Of a stretch of 52,500 nt of DNA, positions 1 to 8,701 are shown piece by piece (position 1 is the first letter of the stretch; each line of letters begins with the position of its first letter). This DNA is from Nitrobacter winogradskyi (GTDB lineage Bacteria; Pseudomonadota; Alphaproteobacteria; Rhizobiales; Xanthobacteraceae). The position numbers and the translations under genes are program-made. Location of the stretch: positions 1 through 52,500 of the forward strand of contig NZ_BJNF01000024.1 in NCBI RefSeq assembly GCF_006539545.1, written 5' to 3'. The notes under the pieces were generated by a model, which was not told where the DNA came from, searched no databases, and saw nothing but the letters and a program-made list of their open reading frames with translations.

Positions 1-31
1 TCCGATTCAACTTGATCGGATCATGCTCTAG
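1..31. repeat. Edge of a dispersed palindromic repeat
   Basis: The first 20 bases form a short imperfect hairpin (TCCGAT at 1-6 against ATCGGA at 15-20) followed by TCATGCTCTAG. The same ATCATGCTCT ending closes the palindromic element near 43.1 kb, so this is probably one end of that repeat family, cut by the window edge. Confidence 0.45.
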
Positions 32-135
32 TGGACGGAGTTGCCTCTCCAACGCTCTCAAAGCGAGCTCTGCCCGTCAGGCCCGCAAGCAGGAGAGGGC
101 TCACGTCATCGCGGAGCGCTCGCCGACAAAGCACT

Positions 136-369
136 TCACTCCGCGCAAGACCTTCGCGGCGGCGCTCGCAATGCCGGCGCGGCAAGACCCGCGCTGGAGC
201 AGTCGTCGTCGTCCTCGCCGTCGAGCAAGGCAGCACCGCAATGCCGGCAGGTGCGCATGGAAGCAGACGAACCATCCGCGACCGCCTTCACCGCGCTGAA
301 CCTACGCAACCGTTGATAGCTGCGAAAATCGAGGACGTTGCGATCCTCCGTTACGACTTTCTCAACCAT
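136..369 (-). CDS. Small Cys-containing (half zinc-ribbon-like) protein
   Basis: This is a 77-residue frame whose ATG follows a GGGAG Shine-Dalgarno by five bases. The middle holds CRHCGAALLDGEDDDDC, a CxxC with an acidic stretch and a third Cys, which resembles part of a small zinc ribbon. The tail is Arg/Pro-rich and ends RRSCAE. Codon third positions are GC-rich, as in neighbouring core genes. I do not recognise a characterised function. I believe similar short CRHCGA proteins occur in Bradyrhizobiaceae, but that is memory and not a search. The competing long plus-strand frame (31-720) is low-complexity and lacks a ribosome site. Confidence 0.55.
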   Translation of the reverse strand: MVEKVVTEDRNVLDFRSYQRLRRFSAVKAVADGSSASMRTCRHCGAALLDGEDDDDCSSAGLAAPALRAPPRRSCAE

Positions 370-869
370 TGTAACTCCCGAGATTTCACGCTCGGGTTAT
401 GGCAGCAATTTTTCTTGGAAAGCGTTCAGGCGAACACTCAAATTTTACGAGGAAACTTGTGGCAAGTGCTGTCGCAAGCACCGCGCCCGGGAGCAGATAC
501 TCCAGCCACCTTTCCATTTGAAGATTATGAAGGCTGCACCGCAGCAAACGGGATGATCTATCGAGGCCAGGTTTTCGCGTTATCGGAATCGATGTCGGCA
601 CGATTGATCCCGACATTTGCAAGAGCTTCCACCGCAACGGGCCGCGAATGCCGCTTGTTGATTTCCAGTGCGCGGGAATGTGCCCCTTCTCCCGTCTTGA
701 ATGCCGCGCTACCCCGTTAAGGCTCAGTATTTGCGGCAAAAATACCACAGCCGCACCCCCACGTAGGGGCCGAGGCTTCTGAGCACTGGAATTCGAGGGA
801 GATTCGACAATAATACGCCCAGAAGAATCTTAGCTCCGTCCGGATTTCAGTGGGCATTTGGAAAACAAC
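370..869. other. Intergenic stretch, no gene seen
   Basis: About 500 bases between the small minus-strand gene and the L,D-transpeptidase. Frames here are short, lack ribosome sites and have no recognisable protein content. A weak inverted pair GTATTT/AAATAC lies near 728-745. I see no clear promoter. Confidence 0.5.
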
Positions 870-1535
870 ATGTCGTTTCTTCGAATCAAGCAGCTCGGGA
901 TTTTGGTCGCGGGCCTGATGCTGTCGGGCTGCATGGCCACTCAATACCAGTCCGCCGACACCAGCAGCTTCAAGCCGCGCGACAAGGATCTGTTATCCAA
1001 GGCCTCTTACGCGAGGACGCCGGTTGCCGCCTCGTTCCGCCGCGCGATCGTCGATTATCATCGCAAGGAAGCGCCAGGCTCGATCCTCGTCGATTCCGAT
1101 AGCCATTACCTCTATTACGTGCTCGATAACGGCAAGGCCATCCGTTACGGTGTCACGGTCGGCGAGGAAGCCTTGGCGTTCTCCGGTATCGCGAGGGTCG
1201 GCAACAAGCGCGAATGGCCGGACTGGATTCCGACGGCCGACATTCACAAGCGAATGGGTGGACTGCCGTCACGTGTGGCGGGCGGACCGGATAACCCCCT
1301 TGGGGCGCGAGCGCTGTATCTTTATCAGGGCAACCAGGACACGTTGTTCCGTATCCACGGAACCAACCAGCCGGAGTATATCGGCACCTCGATCTCCTCG
1401 GGCTGCATCCGCATGACCAACGAGGACGCCATCGATCTCTATGACCGCGTCAAGGTCGGAACGATGGTGGTCGTGCTTGAGCCGCGACGCAGCGCGAGGA
1501 TGGCATCGTGGGGCGGTAGCGGAAGCACGAACTGA
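870..1535 (+). CDS. L,D-transpeptidase (YkuD domain), lipoprotein
   Basis: Predicted L,D-transpeptidase of the ErfK/YbiS/YcfS/YnhG family, which forms 3-3 peptidoglycan cross-links or attaches lipoproteins to peptidoglycan in the periplasm. The product (221 aa) starts with a signal sequence ending in the lipobox LSGC (Cys21), so it should be a lipoprotein. The catalytic signature is present near the C-terminus: HGTNQPEYIG (His about 163) followed by SSGCIRM with the nucleophilic Cys near 179. A TTG four codons upstream (858) could also be read, but the ATG puts the signal peptide at the very start. It stands alone. The periplasmic substrate cannot be told from sequence. Confidence 0.88.
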   Translation: MSFLRIKQLGILVAGLMLSGCMATQYQSADTSSFKPRDKDLLSKASYARTPVAASFRRAIVDYHRKEAPGSILVDSDSHYLYYVLDNGKAIRYGVTVGEEALAFSGIARVGNKREWPDWIPTADIHKRMGGLPSRVAGGPDNPLGARALYLYQGNQDTLFRIHGTNQPEYIGTSISSGCIRMTNEDAIDLYDRVKVGTMVVVLEPRRSARMASWGGSGSTN

Positions 1536-1546
1536 CGAAGGCGTCG

Positions 1547-1730
1547 TGAAAAGCGGGATGCTGGCTGAAAACCGCATCACTCTTTCCTCATCTCGCGCCA
1601 GATTCTTTCCGCCTCTCGCAAAGCGGGACGCCATAATCAATCTGATGCGTTGATCTTGATCTGACGCGTTTTCCCACCAAACAGGATCATTCTCGGGTCA
1701 ATCCCGAGGATGACCCTGACCCACCCTTGC
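1547..1730. repeat. Degenerate dispersed-repeat region
   Basis: Non-coding stretch between two convergent genes. It contains CTGACGCGTTTTCCCACC near 1661, the same core as the repeats at 44.9 and 51.4 kb, followed by a hairpin with arms CATTCTCGGGT and CCCGAGGATG around 1687-1712. It is probably a decayed member of the same family and might help end transcription from either side. Confidence 0.45.
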
Positions 1731-1736
1731 TGACGA

Positions 1737-2870
1737 TCAGTTGAACAGAGGTCTGAGGAACGGCGGCAGGTCGAGGCGCGGCTTGTGCTTACGCTTCGCC
1801 GAACGGGCGGCGGAAAGCCTGGTCGACGGCATCGAAGCGGAAGAGGACGGCTTCTTATCCTCCGCAACCTTGCCTGATCTCGTGCCGGAGAAGGGCCGCT
1901 TTTGCGGTATCGGCACCGCAGCCGGGAGTTGGGGCGGATCACCCGAAGCCTGGGAAACGGCGCCAGACGCCGCCGCAGCACGCTCGGAAGCCCCTTCCTG
2001 CAGCTTATGCTTTTCATTCTTTTCTTCCGCCGTTTCACGCAGCGAAGCCTCCGCCGGTCGCTCGGGCGGAAGCAACGGCGCGACCTCGGGCATCGGATCG
2101 TCGATCTTCCATTGACATATCCGGTAGCCGTTACGGCGTTCGGCCAGATCGAGATGAATATGATCCTCGTGGTAGCCGTCCGAACCCGGCCCCAGGACGG
2201 TCGTGAACCGCGCACATACCGAGTTCAGCAGCTTTTCACGTAACTCGCGCGGGACGTTGCGATCGGTCAGGGTAATCGTCCGGCCGTTGGACATTCTGAC
2301 TGAACGAACGTCCAGCGCATTGGCGTGCCCATGCTCGGACAGCTTCGCCCCGGCAACCCGGTTGCGTCCCCTGCACTCGAACGAATCGAAATTGTCGAGT
2401 TCGCTGAAGCGGCTTCCGAGCCTTTCCGCCAGCGGCGCTATATCGGCGCGAACCCAGTCTGCGATCGCCGAAGCCATCGTACAGCGCAGCGTGGCCGCTG
2501 GCTTGACCGGAACACGCGTCCGATCCGGCAGCACGACGGCCTCGAGCCGCACCAGATCGGCGCCACCGCACGCGCCAGGCCCTGTGATCGCCGGAATGCT
2601 CGGAGCGATGGCGACCGCATCGGTCAGCGCCAGACGGCAGGCGGAAGGCGCCGGCGGAGCCAGGGACGTCACCGGCGCCACCGCATGCTTGCTGTCGCTT
2701 CCGTCAGAGGCCGGACCGATGGCCGGGCGAGGTTGCGGCAACGGCGTCCTGCTTTCAGCCAACACCGCTGCTGGCATAAACAGGATCGCGATCGCCGCCA
2801 CGACCCATCGGTCGCGGCCTGCCGCGCCAACCTGCGGTTTGCGGCGGGCAAGCCTCGCGTTAAATGTCAT
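1737..2870 (-). CDS. Extensin-like C-terminal domain protein, exported
   Basis: This 377-aa protein begins MTFNARLARRK behind a CAGGAG ribosome site. A hydrophobic signal segment follows at about residues 22-40 (WVVAAIAILFMPAAVLAE). The central part matches the bacterial extensin-like family (PF06904): an ITGPGACGG segment, a region containing LRCTMASAIADWV, FDSFECRGRN, LSEHGHANALDVRS, and a YHEDHIHLDL motif whose His/Asp residues suggest a D-Ala-D-Ala-peptidase-like metal site. The C-terminal ~100 residues are Pro/Lys/Arg-rich and low-complexity. The frame stays open far upstream, but codons there antisense the next gene, so I chose the internal ATG. Cell-wall related function is inferred from the family. 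Confidence 0.82.
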   Translation of the reverse strand: MTFNARLARRKPQVGAAGRDRWVVAAIAILFMPAAVLAESRTPLPQPRPAIGPASDGSDSKHAVAPVTSLAPPAPSACRLALTDAVAIAPSIPAITGPGACGGADLVRLEAVVLPDRTRVPVKPAATLRCTMASAIADWVRADIAPLAERLGSRFSELDNFDSFECRGRNRVAGAKLSEHGHANALDVRSVRMSNGRTITLTDRNVPRELREKLLNSVCARFTTVLGPGSDGYHEDHIHLDLAERRNGYRICQWKIDDPMPEVAPLLPPERPAEASLRETAEEKNEKHKLQEGASERAAAASGAVSQASGDPPQLPAAVPIPQKRPFSGTRSGKVAEDKKPSSSASMPSTRLSAARSAKRKHKPRLDLPPFLRPLFN

Positions 2871-2924
2871 GGCGCTCCTGCGGAAGAAGGATAATCCGGA
2901 GCGCGAATCAAGAGGAACGCTCGA

Positions 2925-4532
2925 ATGCTCGGCTTGATGCAGGACTGGCCCCTGCTGTGTCATCGGATCATCGATCACGCGGCCAGGATTCACGCCGGGC
3001 GCGAGGTTGTCACGCGATCGGTCGAAGGTCCGATCCATCGGACCAACTACGCCGAGATTCGCGGGCGCGCGCTGAAACTCGCGCAACGACTCGATCGCCA
3101 GGGCATCAGGCTGGGAGACCGCGTCGCCACCCTCGCATGGAACACCTGGCGTCATCTCGAAGCCTGGTATGGCATCATGGGTATTGGCGCGGTCTGCCAT
3201 ACCGTCAATCCCCGCTTGTTTCCGGACCAGATCGCCTGGATCATCAATCATGCGACAGATCGCATCGTGATGACCGATATCACTTTCGTCCCGATTCTGG
3301 AAAAGATCGCCGGCAAGTTGGCGAGCGTCGAGCGCTATGTCGTTCTCACCGACGGGGCTCACATGCCGCGGACCTCGCTGAAAAATGCGGTCGCGTACGA
3401 AGACTGGATCGCGGAAGCCGACGGCGACTTTGCCTGGAAAACCTTTGACGAGAACACCGCGGCGGCGATGTGCTACACATCGGGAACCACGGGCGATCCG
3501 AAGGGCGTGGTGTATTCGCACCGCTCCAATGTGCTGCATTCGATGATCGTCAACAACGCTGACGCGCTCGGCGCTGGTTCGAAGGATACGCTCCTGCCGG
3601 TGGTGCCGCTATTCCATGCCAACAGTTGGGGAACCGCGTTCTCCGCGCCATCAATGGGCACCAGGCTGGTCATGCCCGGCGCCAGGCTCGACGGCGCATC
3701 GGTTTACGAACTGCTGTCTGACGAGAAGGTCACGTTCGCGGCGGGCGTCCCCACCGTGTGGCTGATGCTGCTGCAGCATATGGAGACAGACAACCTCAGG
3801 CTGCCGGACCTCAAGGTCGTGATCTGCGGCGGCTCGGCGATGCCGCGCTCGATCATCAAGGCGTTCGACGACATGGGCATCGAGGTGCGCCACGCCTGGG
3901 GCATGACGGAGATGTCGCCGCGCGGCACCGTCGGAGCACTGCAAGGCGCGTTCAGCCACCTCAAGGGAGACGCCAGGCTCGATCGGCTGCAGATGCAGGG
4001 ATACGCCCCGTTCATGGTCGAAATGAAACTCACCGATGACGCCGGCAAAGAGCTGCCGTGGGACGGCAAGACCCCCGGCCGGCTCAAGGTGCGGGGCCCC
4101 GCGATCTCCGCCGCCTACTATCGCGTCGATGACAGTATCCTTGACGCGGACGGCTTCTTCGACACCGGCGACGTCGCCACGCTCGACAGCTACGGCTACC
4201 TGCGGATTACGGATCGATCGAAGGATGTGATCAAATCGGGGGGCGAATGGATTTCGTCGATCGATCTGGAGAACCTCGCGGTTGGTCATCCCAAGGTGGC
4301 GGAGGCCGCCGTGATCGGCGTGCCCCATCCGAAATGGGGCGAACGTCCGCTCCTGATCGTGCACGTCAAGCCGGGTGAGAGCGTAACGCGCGAGGAAATT
4401 CTCGATTTCATGGACGGCAAGATAGCCAGATGGTGGATGCCTGACGACGTCGCATTCGTCGACAGCATTCCCCACACCGCCACCGGGAAGATCCTGAAAG
4501 CGGCGCTGCGCGAGAAGTTCAAGGGCAGCTAG
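2925..4532 (+). CDS. AMP-forming acyl-CoA synthetase
   Basis: Member of the adenylate-forming ligase superfamily (535 aa), activating a carboxylic acid to its CoA thioester via an acyl-AMP. The ATP-binding loop YTSGTTGDPKG lies at about residues 184-194, AWGMTEMSPRG is the second core motif, YLRITDRSKDVIKSGGEW is the hinge region, and TATGKILK near the end holds the catalytic Lys. It resembles the fatty-acid / 3-methylthiopropionate-CoA ligase (DmdB-like) branch, but the substrate cannot be assigned from sequence. AGAGGAA lies 8 bases upstream of the ATG. It is divergent from the extensin-like gene, with a 54-bp gap. Confidence 0.88.
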   Translation: MLGLMQDWPLLCHRIIDHAARIHAGREVVTRSVEGPIHRTNYAEIRGRALKLAQRLDRQGIRLGDRVATLAWNTWRHLEAWYGIMGIGAVCHTVNPRLFPDQIAWIINHATDRIVMTDITFVPILEKIAGKLASVERYVVLTDGAHMPRTSLKNAVAYEDWIAEADGDFAWKTFDENTAAAMCYTSGTTGDPKGVVYSHRSNVLHSMIVNNADALGAGSKDTLLPVVPLFHANSWGTAFSAPSMGTRLVMPGARLDGASVYELLSDEKVTFAAGVPTVWLMLLQHMETDNLRLPDLKVVICGGSAMPRSIIKAFDDMGIEVRHAWGMTEMSPRGTVGALQGAFSHLKGDARLDRLQMQGYAPFMVEMKLTDDAGKELPWDGKTPGRLKVRGPAISAAYYRVDDSILDADGFFDTGDVATLDSYGYLRITDRSKDVIKSGGEWISSIDLENLAVGHPKVAEAAVIGVPHPKWGERPLLIVHVKPGESVTREEILDFMDGKIARWWMPDDVAFVDSIPHTATGKILKAALREKFKGS

Positions 4533-4650
4533 TGCGTATTCCGCAAAAGTGGATACCGGTTTTTCGATCAGAATACGCGCACGTTTTTGATCGAGAGCAT
4601 TTTCTTCAGGCTAACCGGATTCCACTTAGCCGGAAGATGCTCCGTGGATT
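4533..4650. repeat. Dispersed palindromic repeat after the acyl-CoA ligase
   Basis: Two related palindromic units lie back to back: GTGCGTATTCCGC...GAATACGCGCAC (about 4534-4583) and AGCATTTTCTTCAGGC followed by TAACCGG, TCCACT, and the closing arm GCCGGAAGATGCTC (4596-4644). The second unit closely matches 43196-43240 and shares its core with the 81-bp repeats at 44.9 and 51.4 kb. Confidence 0.65.
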
Positions 4651-4735
4651 CCCGAACGCGGCGGCGCAAATCACAAACGCGCGTATTGCGCGCGGCGGGT
4701 GACGAGACCGGCGCACCTTGATTGAGAAAAGACAA

Positions 4736-4768
4736 AAGAAAAGCGGGAAGCGGCGTGCCGCCTCCCGC
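4736..4768 (-). terminator. Rho-independent terminator of the pirin gene
   Basis: Twelve-base stem arms at 4743-4754 and 4757-4768 (one mismatch, two-base loop) are followed on the minus strand by a T-rich run. The hairpin sits just past the pirin stop codon. Confidence 0.75.
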
Positions 4769-4780
4769 AAGCGTTGTTGA

Positions 4781-5662
4781 TCAGGCGTCAGCCCCGACCG
4801 GCTCCAGAGTGCCGAAACGGCCGCTCTGGAAATCGATCATGGCCTGGCGGATCTCACCCTCCGTATTCATGACGAAGGGACCGCGCATCACCACCGGCTC
4901 GTCGATCGGCTCGCCGGACAGGATCAGCACCGAGGCATCACCATTGGCCTCGATGGTCACCTCGCCGCCATTACGGTCGAGCAGCGCGAACTGCGCCTCG
5001 CGGGCGATCTCGCTGCCACCAACCAGTACGGTGCCCTTCAGCACCACCACCGCAACGGTGTGCCCTTCCGGCGGGTTGAGCGTCGCAACGCCGTCGCGAT
5101 TGAGCTTCACGTCGTAGATGCCGACCGGCGTGAAGGTTTTCGCCGGCCCCTTGCGGCCGTCGAACTCGCCCGCGATCACCCGCAATTTACCCGCGCCGTC
5201 CGGCAGATCGACCAAGGGAATGTCCGCGTTGAGCAGGGTCTGGTAGCCAGGCTCGGCGTTCTTGTCCCTGGCCGGCAGGTTGACCCAGAGTTGCACCATC
5301 TCCATCGCGCCGCCCTTCTTCGTGAAGGCGCGGGAGTGGAACTCCTCGTGCAGGATGCCCGAAGCCGCCGTCATCCATTGCACGTCCCCAGGCCCGATCA
5401 GGCCGCCGTTGCCGGTGGAATCGCGGTGCTCGACCTCGCCCTGATAGACGATGGTGACGGTCTCGAAACCGCGATGCGGATGAACGCCGACGCCGCGCGG
5501 CCGCTCCGCCGGGGTGAAATCGGCAGGGCCGGCATAATCCAGCAGCAAAAACGGGCTGACATGGTCGCCGTGGCTGGCGTGCGAAAACAGCGAGCGGACC
5601 GGAAAGCCATCGCCGACCCAATGCTGGCGGGGGGCGCTGAAAACACCGAGAACCTTTCTCAT
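4781..5662 (-). CDS. Pirin family protein (bicupin)
   Basis: Pirin-like non-haem metal protein of 293 aa. The N-terminal cupin has the pirin metal ligands: HPHRGFET gives His61 and His63, and ILHEE gives His105 and Glu107. The pirin C-terminal cupin follows (GIYDVKLNRDG, GEPIDEPVVMRGPFVMN). Bacterial homologues have quercetinase activity or regulate central carbon enzymes; which applies here is unknown. I chose the ATG at 5662 because GGAG lies upstream; the frame continues 28 codons further without a ribosome site. It is divergent from a LysR-family gene across 117 bp, so that regulator probably controls it. Confidence 0.9.
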   Translation of the reverse strand: MRKVLGVFSAPRQHWVGDGFPVRSLFSHASHGDHVSPFLLLDYAGPADFTPAERPRGVGVHPHRGFETVTIVYQGEVEHRDSTGNGGLIGPGDVQWMTAASGILHEEFHSRAFTKKGGAMEMVQLWVNLPARDKNAEPGYQTLLNADIPLVDLPDGAGKLRVIAGEFDGRKGPAKTFTPVGIYDVKLNRDGVATLNPPEGHTVAVVVLKGTVLVGGSEIAREAQFALLDRNGGEVTIEANGDASVLILSGEPIDEPVVMRGPFVMNTEGEIRQAMIDFQSGRFGTLEPVGADA

Positions 5663-5759
5663 GACCGTTACTCCATAACGCGGCCGGATCGGCCGCTGTC
5701 TTGGCACCAACAATATGAGCGAGACAAAGTACCCGGTAGCTGGCAATATCGCGCCTCAA

Positions 5760-5777
5760 CGTTCTATTGATAGAACG
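5760..5777. promoter_or_regulatory. Perfect operator-like palindrome between pirin and LysR genes
   Basis: CGTTCTAT and ATAGAACG are exact inverse complements separated by TG. The palindrome ends two bases before the ATG of the LysR gene, where a ribosome site would normally be. This suggests an autoregulatory operator, and perhaps a leaderless transcript. Binding is inferred. Confidence 0.6.
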
Positions 5778-5779
5778 AT

Positions 5780-6718
5780 ATGCATGATCTCAACGACCTC
5801 TACTTTTTCGTCCAGGTGGTGGATCACGGCGGCTTCGCCGCCGCAGCCCGCGCGCTCGGCATTCCGAAATCGCGACTCAGCCGGCGCATGGCGACGCTCG
5901 AAGCCCGGCTTGGCGTCCGCCTGATCCAGCGCTCCACCCGACGCTTCACCGTCACCGGCATCGGCCAGGACTACTACCACCACTGCGTCGCGATGCTGGT
6001 GGAGGCGGAGGCCGCGCAGGATCTGATCGAGCGCTCGCGCACCAAGCCGCAGGGAATCGTGCGGATAAGCTGCCCGCCGCCGCTCCTCTACTTCCAGGTC
6101 GGCGAGATGATCGCCCGATTCATGGCCGAGTGTCCCGATGTCGAGGTTCATCTGGAGAGCACGCCGCGCCGCGTCGATGTCATCGCGGATGGGATCGACA
6201 TCGCGCTCCGGGTGCGGTTTCCGCCGCTGGAAGACAACGACCTCGTGATGCGGGTGCTGGCGGAGAGCGCTCAGCGGCTGGTGGCGAGCCCGTCGCTGCT
6301 GAAGAAACTGAGCCACCCGCCCGTTCCCGCCGATCTCGTTCACCTGCCGAGTATCGGCTGGCAGTCGCCGCATCAACGTCATGAGTGGTCCCTCGACGGT
6401 CCCGACGCGGGCGCCGCGCGGATCCCTCACACGCCCCGTTTCATCACCGAGGACATGGTGGCGCTGCGCTTCGCGGCGTTGCGCGGCATCGGCGTCGGAC
6501 AATTTCCGACAATGATGGTGAAGGCCGATCTTGAAAGCGGCGCGCTGGTGGATGTACTGCCGGACTGGACGCCGCGCGCCGGAATCGTCCACGCCGTGTT
6601 TTCATCGCGGCGCGGTCTCCTGCCTTCGGTGCGAGCGCTTCTGGATTTCCTGGCGGCGGAGTTCGCCGTGCTGACACGCGCGGACACCGACGTTTCTCCG
6701 CCGCACAAAATGCGCTAG
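5780..6718 (+). CDS. LysR-family transcriptional regulator
   Basis: Typical LTTR of 312 aa. The N-terminal winged helix (residues 1-60) reads DLYFFVQVVDHGGFAAAARA, then IPKSRLSRRMATLEARLG, as in this family. A co-inducer domain follows from about residue 90. It is divergent from pirin, the usual arrangement of an LTTR and its target, and the intervening palindrome at 5760-5777 is the likely binding site. No Shine-Dalgarno precedes the ATG. The inducer is unknown. Confidence 0.9.
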   Translation: MHDLNDLYFFVQVVDHGGFAAAARALGIPKSRLSRRMATLEARLGVRLIQRSTRRFTVTGIGQDYYHHCVAMLVEAEAAQDLIERSRTKPQGIVRISCPPPLLYFQVGEMIARFMAECPDVEVHLESTPRRVDVIADGIDIALRVRFPPLEDNDLVMRVLAESAQRLVASPSLLKKLSHPPVPADLVHLPSIGWQSPHQRHEWSLDGPDAGAARIPHTPRFITEDMVALRFAALRGIGVGQFPTMMVKADLESGALVDVLPDWTPRAGIVHAVFSSRRGLLPSVRALLDFLAAEFAVLTRADTDVSPPHKMR

Positions 6719-6835
6719 AAAATTTTCCGGCTTTGATGGAATCAGGATCAGGCCTTTGTTTACGCGAACACTCGTTTTGCTCGAAACGCTATAGACGATC
6801 CCGGCGAAGACGAGCCGCCGCAACGAACCGCTCTT

Positions 6836-7684
6836 ATGGCCCGCAGGTTTTCCGCACGCTATCAAATCGAACCGTTCTCCGCGCTGGCGACCTGGGCGCG
6901 GCGGCTCGCAGTGTTCTCGGCGGTCGCGACGGTGGTGTCCGTCGCCGCCGTGAGGTTCGGCATCCTCGAGAGCAAGCCCGCGCTCGCGACGTTGCTGGGC
7001 GCGCTCGCCTGCGCCGGGCTGTCGGTCCTTTTGGCGTTCGCAGGCCTTGTGGCGCTGTGGCGCGACGGCTCACGCGGCATAGGCCGTATCCTGACAGCCC
7101 TGCTGCTGAACGTGTTGATCCTTGCCTATCCGGCATTCCTCGCCGTGAGATATCGCAACCTGCCGCCGATCCACGATATCACCACCGATCCGGTCAACCC
7201 GCCGCACTTCGAAGCGCTGGCGCGGCTGCGCGGCACCGACGGCGCCAATTCCGCCGTTTATGCCGGCCTTTATTCAGCCGAGCAGCAACGCGTGGCCTAT
7301 CCCGCGATCGAGCCTGTGGAACTGGACCTCACGGCCCAGCAGGCCTTCGACATCGTCCGGCGACTCGTCACGCGGCGCAAATGGCTGATGATCGATGAAC
7401 GCCCGCCGCAGCCGCCGCGGCAGCCCGGCCATATCGAGGCCGTGGCGAGAACGCCGGTCATGGGTTTTCGTGAAGACATCGTGATCCGGATCATGCCGAC
7501 AGAGGACGGCTCACGCATCGATATCCGCTCCTCCTCGCGTTATTTCGAGCACGATCTCGGCAGCAACGCCGCCCGCGTCAGCAGCCTGATCGACGACATC
7601 AATATCGCCGCTGAAAACGTCGTCGATAAACCGGTGAAGGAGCCGCCCGTGCCGGTCAAACCGCCGGCAAAGGGCAAGCGATAA
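6836..7684 (+). CDS. DUF1499 family membrane protein
   Basis: The 282-aa product begins with three hydrophobic segments (about residues 21-45, 50-76 and 83-105), then the DUF1499 signature IHDITTDPVNPPHF and a soluble C-terminal domain ending in a Pro/Lys tail. DUF1499 proteins are widespread in alphaproteobacteria and have no settled function. It follows the LysR gene by about 117 bp and is convergent with the MBL-fold gene; the stop codons are 3 bases apart. Confidence 0.82.
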   Translation: MARRFSARYQIEPFSALATWARRLAVFSAVATVVSVAAVRFGILESKPALATLLGALACAGLSVLLAFAGLVALWRDGSRGIGRILTALLLNVLILAYPAFLAVRYRNLPPIHDITTDPVNPPHFEALARLRGTDGANSAVYAGLYSAEQQRVAYPAIEPVELDLTAQQAFDIVRRLVTRRKWLMIDERPPQPPRQPGHIEAVARTPVMGFREDIVIRIMPTEDGSRIDIRSSSRYFEHDLGSNAARVSSLIDDINIAAENVVDKPVKEPPVPVKPPAKGKR

Positions 7685-7687
7685 GGC

Positions 7688-8617
7688 TCACGCCAGCCGG
7701 TAGCGCCCCTCGATAATGGGATCGCCATCGGTGAGCACGAGGCCGCGCGCCACCAGATCCTCCAGATGCGCAAGCACCGAATAGCCGGCGGCGCCGGACA
7801 ACCGCGAGTCGAGCCCGATATAGATGGCGCGAACCAAAGTCGCGATATCGGCCTCGCCTTTCGCCAGCCGATGCAAGATCGAAGCCTCGCGCGCCCTGCG
7901 ATGCCGCGCAAGGAAGCGCACGAAGCGGGGCGCATCCCGGATCTCGGGGCCATGACCGGCGAAATACAGATGCTCGTCGCGCATCGAGAGTTTTTCCAGC
8001 GACGCCATGTAGTCCGTCATCGACCCGTCCGGCGGCGCCACGATCGAGGTGGACCAGCCCATGATGTGGTCGCCGGCAAAAAGAAGACCGCGCTCCCTCC
8101 AGGCGAAAACCATGTGGTTCGCCGTATGACCCGGGGTGGTCACGGCTTCCAGTGTCCACCCCTTGCCTGTCACGACGTCGCCATCGCCAAGCCGGACGTC
8201 CGGATCAAAGTCGCGATCCGCGCCCGATTCCGGCTTATGCATTTCGCTTTCAAAGCGCGGGCGCGCGGCGCGATGCGGCCCCTCGGCATAAACCCGCGCG
8301 CCCGTGGCGGCCTTGATGCGCACAGCATTGGGGGAATGATCCTTGTGGGTGTGCGTGACGAAGATATGCGTCACGGTCTCGCCCCTCACCGCATCGAGCA
8401 GCGCCTTCGCATGAGCCTCGCTGTCAGGTCCGGGATCGATGATCGCCACCTTGCCGCGCCCGACAATGTAGCTCACCGTTCCCGTGAACGTGAAAGGACC
8501 GGGATTATCGCACAGCACGCGGCGGACGCCGGGCACGACCTCCTCGGCAACGCCTGGCCTCAGCGGAAAGTCACGGTTGAACGAAAGGTCGTCTTCGGTG
8601 TCAGGCGGTTCGGACAT
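7688..8617 (-). CDS. MBL-fold metallohydrolase, LACTB2-like
   Basis: Metallo-beta-lactamase-fold hydrolase of 309 aa. The metal-binding motif THTHKDH is at residues 88-94, with later ligands in TPGHTANH (His), FAGDHIMGW (Asp) and FAGHGPEI (His). The C-terminal 80 residues (RRAREASILHRLAKGEADI...) form the winged-helix tail typical of LACTB2-like proteins, whose characterised members are RNA or thioester hydrolases. The substrate cannot be assigned here. There is no clear ribosome site before the ATG. Confidence 0.87.
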   Translation of the reverse strand: MSEPPDTEDDLSFNRDFPLRPGVAEEVVPGVRRVLCDNPGPFTFTGTVSYIVGRGKVAIIDPGPDSEAHAKALLDAVRGETVTHIFVTHTHKDHSPNAVRIKAATGARVYAEGPHRAARPRFESEMHKPESGADRDFDPDVRLGDGDVVTGKGWTLEAVTTPGHTANHMVFAWRERGLLFAGDHIMGWSTSIVAPPDGSMTDYMASLEKLSMRDEHLYFAGHGPEIRDAPRFVRFLARHRRAREASILHRLAKGEADIATLVRAIYIGLDSRLSGAAGYSVLAHLEDLVARGLVLTDGDPIIEGRYRLA

Positions 8618-8701
8618 TAGGGCGAATGCCTACATTTATGCTGTCATGGCCGAACTCGTCCCGGCCGTGACGAAACTAAGGCAGCATCGCTCCCGAAAAC
8701 C

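Noticed and set aside
31-720. A 229-codon plus-strand open frame at the window start
   Set aside because: It is Arg/Ser-rich low-complexity text, has no ribosome site, and its first half lies opposite the better-supported 77-aa gene at 136-369.
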